From NCBI GenBank assembly GCA_029240815.1, contig JARDZO010000240.1, positions 1-8,695 of the forward strand: a stretch of 8,695 bases of DNA. Reading direction: 5' to 3'. The position numbers and the translations under genes were made by a program. The notes under the pieces were generated by a model. The model was not told where the DNA came from. It did no database searches and saw nothing but the letters and a program-made list of their open reading frames with translations. The DNA is from Brevibacillus sp. (lineage in GTDB: Bacteria; Bacillota; Bacilli; Brevibacillales; Brevibacillaceae). The first letter of the stretch is position 1; every line of letters begins with the position of its first letter. Of this stretch, positions 5,422 through 8,695 are shown one piece after another.

Positions 5422-7330
5422 CGCTGTCCTCCTGTTCAAATCTCAGAGTAAAGGTAGTACCTTCTCGGACCTCACTACTCACTTCCATCCGTGCGCCGTG
5501 CTCCCGCATAATTTTTTGGCTTACATAAAGACCAAGCCCGATTCCTTGAGCTTTACTGGTATAAAATGGCTCAAATAAGCTTCGCAATTGCTCTTCCCGC
5601 ATACCTTCTCCAGTGTCTGTGACAGATAGCCACGCCTCACCGTTGTCTTCTCCCGCCTGAATGACCAAACGCTTTTCGCCGCTCGCCACCATAGCTTCCA
5701 TCGCGTTTAGTACCAAATTGATCAGGACCTGTTTGACCCTTCCGCGGTCCACATCGATCGTCAAGTGATCCGGTATGCTGATACACACCTGAATCCGCTC
5801 GCCCTCCATCCGCCTCGTAAACAGACCGAGGACCGAGTACACCAGCTCATCCACGGAGGTCTTTTGAGTTTGGAGAGGCTTGGTCCTAGAATAATCGAGC
5901 AAATCCTCGAGAATTCGGTTCATCCGCTCCATTTCCTCAGGGACATAACGGAGCATTTGCGTGCGGAAACGGGAATCGTCTATTTTCTTTGGCAGCAGCT
6001 CAACGAACGTCTTGATCGCCGTCAACGGATTGCGCAATTCATGGGCAATCCCTGCTATCAGCTGCCCGAGGGCGCGCATTTTCTCCTGGGCGATCAAGCG
6101 TGCCTGCATTCGCTTTTGCTCCGTCCGATCCTGCAACGTAACGATCCAGCCCACCTGTTCGTGTGCGGTATTGATAAAGGGTGCCATGTAATAGTGATAG
6201 ATCTGCTGTGATTCCTGATCCCACAAAAACTCGTCCTCGTACTGCCGATGCCTGTTTTGCACAGCCGTTTCCCAAGGCAGCTGCGGTAGGACGGATACGA
6301 TATGCCGCCCTAGCGATTCGTCGCTCACAGACAACATTCGTTTGGCCACCTGATTGACCAGCGTGATATGCCCGTCCATGTCCAGCGAAAGAATCGAGCT
6401 TTCCGTATGATCAAGAACTTTTCGTTGAAAGGCGAGCACATCTGCCAGCGCTGCTGTTTGCCGCTTTACCTCCGCTTGCAAACGTTTATTCCATGTGTAA
6501 AACGTCGCGATCGAAATCACTCCGACAGCCAAAGCGATCAAAAGACCAGCTACCACCTTGCGCCACCAGTCAGTCAAATGGGGCGAGTACGGCTCAAAAT
6601 ATTTGCTGTACAGACGCGTATACGTCCCATCCCTATACAACTGATTTAATCCTTCATTCAGCGAATCCAGAAGCTCTGAATGCCCCTCGCGAACAGCGAA
6701 TGCGTAATCAGTCGGATTGATCAGGCCGGAACGCATCGTAAAATCATTCCAGCGGTTTTCTTTCCGCAGCAAGTACTCCGCTGTCCAGCGATTGCCGATA
6801 AAGGCATCCGCCCGGCCGCGAAGCAGATTTTCCAGTGCTTCCTGTTGACTAAAGGACACAACCATTTTCACTCTTCTGACACTTTCCAATAGATCCATGC
6901 TCGTATGTGCGCGCTGGACCGCTACGACTTTTTCGCTCAATTGATTCAGCGTAAAGATTTCTTGATCATAGCTCGGTACCAAAAGCACCTCGGACATCGT
7001 AAAAAATGATTCGCTAAAATCAAAGATCTGATCGTATCGGTTGGTATATTTCATGCCCAAGAGCACGTCCACCTCACCGGTACGCAAGGCAGTCACTGCA
7101 TCCTCCCAGTCAAGCGGTACGTATTCCAGCTCCCAGCCGTTATGGTGCGCAATGGCACGGATCAGCTCAATATTGAAACCGACCATCTCGCCATTCGAAT
7201 CCACGGAGGAAAAGGGAGGGAGGGCTCTGTCAAAGGCAATTCGCAATACCTTTTCTTCCGCATGCACGTCAGCCGGAAACAAACAACTACACGCAAGCAG
7301 CAAAATGACCCACCAATTTCGAATGGTCAT
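5396..7330 (-). CDS. membrane histidine kinase with extracellular SBP_bac_3 sensor domain and PAS
   Basis: This 644 aa sensor kinase partners the downstream regulator. Residues 1-24 look like a signal peptide ending V-H-A. Residues 28-246 form a family 3 (amino-acid type) solute-binding domain: ALPPF (36-40), GFNIEL (51-56), and R98 in TNRYDQIFDFSESFF, the position where related binding proteins hold the ligand carboxylate. One membrane helix follows at about 257-279, then a short coiled linker and a PAS-like domain (about 303-400). The HisKA domain has H430 in AHELRNP, and the ATPase domain has N538/N542, DTGEG (572-576) and GIGLGL (596-601). I chose ATG 7330 because AAAGGGGGAG lies just upstream and the signal peptide then starts cleanly. 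An in-frame ATG at 7366 abuts the upstream terminator and has only a weak site. No convincing promoter is visible in the short gap before it. Confidence 0.93.
   Translation of the reverse strand: MTIRNWWVILLLACSCLFPADVHAEEKVLRIAFDRALPPFSSVDSNGEMVGFNIELIRAIAHHNGWELEYVPLDWEDAVTALRTGEVDVLLGMKYTNRYDQIFDFSESFFTMSEVLLVPSYDQEIFTLNQLSEKVVAVQRAHTSMDLLESVRRVKMVVSFSQQEALENLLRGRADAFIGNRWTAEYLLRKENRWNDFTMRSGLINPTDYAFAVREGHSELLDSLNEGLNQLYRDGTYTRLYSKYFEPYSPHLTDWWRKVVAGLLIALAVGVISIATFYTWNKRLQAEVKRQTAALADVLAFQRKVLDHTESSILSLDMDGHITLVNQVAKRMLSVSDESLGRHIVSVLPQLPWETAVQNRHRQYEDEFLWDQESQQIYHYYMAPFINTAHEQVGWIVTLQDRTEQKRMQARLIAQEKMRALGQLIAGIAHELRNPLTAIKTFVELLPKKIDDSRFRTQMLRYVPEEMERMNRILEDLLDYSRTKPLQTQKTSVDELVYSVLGLFTRRMEGERIQVCISIPDHLTIDVDRGRVKQVLINLVLNAMEAMVASGEKRLVIQAGEDNGEAWLSVTDTGEGMREEQLRSLFEPFYTSKAQGIGLGLYVSQKIMREHGARMEVSSEVREGTTFTLRFEQEDSDAKLVGCR
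5428..5433 (-). promoter_or_regulatory. ribosome binding site that fixes the regulator start
   Basis: A perfect AGGAGG on the minus strand lies 6 nt before the ATG at 5421, inside the last codons of the kinase gene. It rules in favour of this ATG over the in-frame TTG 18 nt upstream. Confidence 0.85.
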
Positions 7331-7367
7331 GCGTCTCCCCCTTTCCCGATCACCTATTGACCTCATG

Positions 7368-7395
7368 AAAAAGACCCCTGCTTATACAGGGGTCT
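7368..7395 (-). terminator. Rho-independent terminator after the GNAT gene
   Basis: A perfect 9 bp stem, AGACCCCTG with CAGGGGTCT (7372-7380 and 7387-7395), closes a six-base loop and runs into TTTTT (minus strand, 7368-7372). It begins 5 nt after the acetyltransferase stop codon and ends about 38 nt before the kinase start. Confidence 0.9.
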
Positions 7396-7400
7396 CGCTC

Positions 7401-8003
7401 CTACTTGTTACGGAAAAAGTCCTCACGCAAAAGCCCCATCATGATGGTATCGTAATACTGTCCGTTCACGTATTCGTTCTGACGAAGCCTTCCTTCCAAG
7501 ACAAAGCCACACTTCTCATAGGCACGAATCGCGCGGGCATTCCCGCTCCACGTATCTAGCTGCACCCGGTTTAGATTCAGCTGGAGAAAGAGAAAGCGGA
7601 GCAGCACCTGCAACGTATCCGTTCCGTATCCTTTGCTCCAATATTCCTTGTCGAGTATGCCGATTCCGATGGTCGCTGCTCGTGTGATCGGGTTGACGTC
7701 ACGATAATCGCAATTGCCGATATGAATGCCATCCCGCGTATAGATAGAAAAAATAAATCGATTTAACTTATCGGATAATTGTGCCGTTCGAACAGTCTCG
7801 TCGTACATGGATGTAAGCGATTCCAGTGAAATGTTGCTGTAAGTCGCTACCGATGAGCCCGCCGCCCATGTAGCCGCTTCTTCATCATTACGCCAAACAT
7901 ACATCCGCTCCATATCTTCTCTGGAGACAGGCCGTAATTCGATTAATTTTCCTTTGTACAAGCCATTCACTGCCTTTCGACGGTTTTTTGACAAATAGGT
8001 CAC
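7401..8003 (-). CDS. GNAT family N-acetyltransferase (RimJ/RimL-like)
   Basis: This 200 aa reading frame encodes an acetyl-CoA-dependent acetyltransferase of the Acetyltransf_3 type. It shows LIELRPVSREDMERMYVWRND (near 20-40), a beta strand GIGILDKEYW then SKGYGT (113-128) forming the acetyl-CoA pyrophosphate loop, and N155-ARAIRAYEKCGF (155-167), the usual C-terminal GNAT pattern. The substrate, whether a protein N-terminus, polyamine or small amine, cannot be told. The start is uncertain. GTG 8003 gives the longest frame but lacks a ribosome binding site. TTG at 7961 would begin at LYKGKLIELRPV, where many relatives start, with AAAGG about 11 nt upstream. A well-placed ATG at 8031 lies in another frame (see findings). 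The gene stands between two terminators and is probably a single transcription unit. Confidence 0.85.
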   Translation of the reverse strand: MTYLSKNRRKAVNGLYKGKLIELRPVSREDMERMYVWRNDEEAATWAAGSSVATYSNISLESLTSMYDETVRTAQLSDKLNRFIFSIYTRDGIHIGNCDYRDVNPITRAATIGIGILDKEYWSKGYGTDTLQVLLRFLFLQLNLNRVQLDTWSGNARAIRAYEKCGFVLEGRLRQNEYVNGQYYDTIMMGLLREDFFRNK

Positions 8004-8042
8004 GTCGGTTATAGATGGTTTTTGTCATCATAGTCACCACAC

Positions 8043-8064
8043 CTTTCGAAAGTCAGATAGTATA
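8043..8064 (-). promoter_or_regulatory. possible promoter -10 and overlapping palindrome before the GNAT gene
   Basis: The minus strand has TATACT (8059-8064), five of six matches to a sigma-A -10, right after the hisIE terminator. Six bases further is a perfect 10 bp palindrome, CTTTCGAAAG (8043-8052), at the likely transcription start. No good -35 exists at 16-18 bp because that stretch is the terminator's T tract. A promoter is expected here since the gene lies between terminators; whether the palindrome is an operator is open. Confidence 0.35.
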
Positions 8065-8072
8065 ATAGTAAC

Positions 8073-8103
8073 AAAAAAACCACTCTCTGGTAAAGAGAGC
8101 GGT
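8073..8103 (-). terminator. Rho-independent terminator after hisIE
   Basis: ACCGCTCTCT (minus strand, 8094-8103) pairs with AGAGAGTGGT (8079-8088) around a five-base loop, with one G-T wobble, and is followed by seven T residues (8073-8079). It starts 17 nt past the hisIE stop codon and probably ends the histidine operon. Confidence 0.9.
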
Positions 8104-8120
8104 TCGGACTGCACTTTTGA

Positions 8121-8695
8121 TCAACGGCGGCTCTGGAGCTCCGTTAAGACCTGATCCAGCGGCAATTTTTGCTCCCGCAGGAGTACTAGTAGATGGAAGA
8201 TCAGATCAGATGCTTCGTAGCGCAATTCTTCATGGCTTCGATTTTTTGCAGCGATGATGACCTCAGCGGCTTCTTCGCCTACCTTTTTCAATATCTTGTC
8301 CACGCCTTTTTCAAATAGATACGTCGTGTAAGAGCCTTCAGGGCGCTCTGCTTCGCGTGCGGCAATCAGTTGCTCCAGTTCTGCGAGAATGGCAAAACGG
8401 TCGGCGGGACCCGTGCTGGAAGCCTCCTGTGCGCCTTCTACCAACTCACCCGCAAAACAGCTATACGCTCCTGTGTGGCAGGCAGGACCATTTGGCACTA
8501 CCTGCACGACCAATGCGTCGCCGTCGCAATCATAGCGTATCGAAAGGATTTGCTGCGTATTTCCTGACGTCGCTCCTTTGTGCCACAGCTCTGCACGCGA
8601 ACGACTCCAGAACCATGTCTCCTTCGTCTCCAGCGCTTTTTGCAACGATTCCTTGTTCATATAAGCGAGCGTCAGTACTTCCTTGCTCACTGCAT
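8121..8695 (-). CDS. hisIE: bifunctional phosphoribosyl-AMP cyclohydrolase / phosphoribosyl-ATP pyrophosphatase, 5' end outside window
   Basis: This protein performs the second and third steps of histidine synthesis in the cytoplasm: hydrolysis of phosphoribosyl-ATP to phosphoribosyl-AMP, then opening of the purine ring. Counting from the codon at 8690, the cyclohydrolase part has [20 protein letters not shown] (24-43), the metal site DCDGD (54-58), and the zinc cysteines in GPACHTG and SCF (C71, C78). The pyrophosphatase part follows from about 95, with [20 protein letters not shown] (121-140), [10 protein letters not shown] and [10 protein letters not shown] (159-168), the acidic magnesium site. 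The GTG at 8690 is not the start: the frame stays open to the edge and reads [12 protein letters not shown], matching the interior of HisI. About 20-30 N-terminal residues are missing. Being last before a terminator fits the end of a his operon. Confidence 0.95.
   Translation of the reverse strand, partial: AVSKEVLTLAYMNKESLQKALETKETWFWSRSRAELWHKGATSGNTQQILSIRYDCDGDALVVQVVPNGPACHTGAYSCFAGELVEGAQEASSTGPADRFAILAELEQLIAAREAERPEGSYTTYLFEKGVDKILKKVGEEAAEVIIAAKNRSHEELRYEASDLIFHLLVLLREQKLPLDQVLTELQSRR

Noticed and set aside
5422..5439. Upstream TTG start for the response regulator
   Set aside because: The perfect AGGAGG would lie within the coding region, whereas the ATG at 5421 has it at 6 nt and yields the standard receiver N-terminus.
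7280..7294. Lipobox in the kinase N-terminus (LLAC at residues 11-14)
   Set aside because: The cysteine comes too early for a normal lipoprotein signal peptide, and the hydrophobic stretch continues to a V-H-A cleavage-like site at 22-24.
7331..7366. Upstream ATG start for the histidine kinase
   Set aside because: It directly follows the T tract of the GNAT terminator, has a weak ribosome binding site and adds a charged 12-residue extension before the signal peptide.
7041..7559. 172-codon plus-strand reading frame spanning kinase start and GNAT end
   Set aside because: It runs antisense through two real genes and a strong terminator, and its product is low-complexity Ser/Thr-rich without a recognisable domain.
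8688..8690. GTG as the start of hisIE
   Set aside because: The frame remains open to the right edge and the residues around it match the interior of HisI (A-V-S-K-E-V-L), so it is an internal valine in a gene cut by the window.

Overview
The window reads as a chromosomal segment of a Gram-positive bacterium of the order Bacillales, most likely Brevibacillus or a close relative. Supporting this are strong AGGAGG-type ribosome binding sites, a lipoprotein solute receptor, a fused HisI-HisE protein, and an rRNA-operon leader with Bacillus-style boxA wording. The genus is an inference from sequence style and was not tested by a search. Every gene I can support lies on the minus strand, so the biological order runs from the right edge to the left edge.

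From right to left: (i) the 3' part of hisIE, the bifunctional enzyme for two histidine steps, cut by the right edge and closed by a hairpin terminator; (ii) a stand-alone GNAT acetyltransferase whose N-terminus is uncertain, closed by its own terminator; (iii) a two-component pair with overlapping genes: a membrane histidine kinase carrying an extracytoplasmic amino-acid-binding-type domain, and an NtrC-family response regulator with a sigma-54 AAA+ domain; (iv) an intergenic region of about 175 bp with a near-consensus -24/-12 (sigma-54) promoter and TGCCGG/CCGGCA repeats upstream of it; (v) a three-gene transport operon: TAXI-family TRAP solute-binding lipoprotein, a DUF1850 protein, and a fused DctQ-DctM TRAP permease, closed by a long hairpin terminator; (vi) at the left edge, tandem promoters, boxA and leader of an rRNA operon whose 16S gene should begin just outside the window.

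The most interesting unit is (iii)-(v), which together look like a self-contained nutrient-sensing and uptake circuit. The kinase would sense an extracellular ligand through its own binding-protein domain and phosphorylate the regulator. The regulator would then activate sigma-54 RNA polymerase at the promoter in front of the TAXI receptor gene. All parts, including the cis-acting promoter, are visible here. The ligand is not determined by the sequence; a small organic anion or amino-acid-like compound is an inference from the families involved. DUF1850, located between receptor and permease and abutting the permease start codon, is a candidate accessory component of the transporter.
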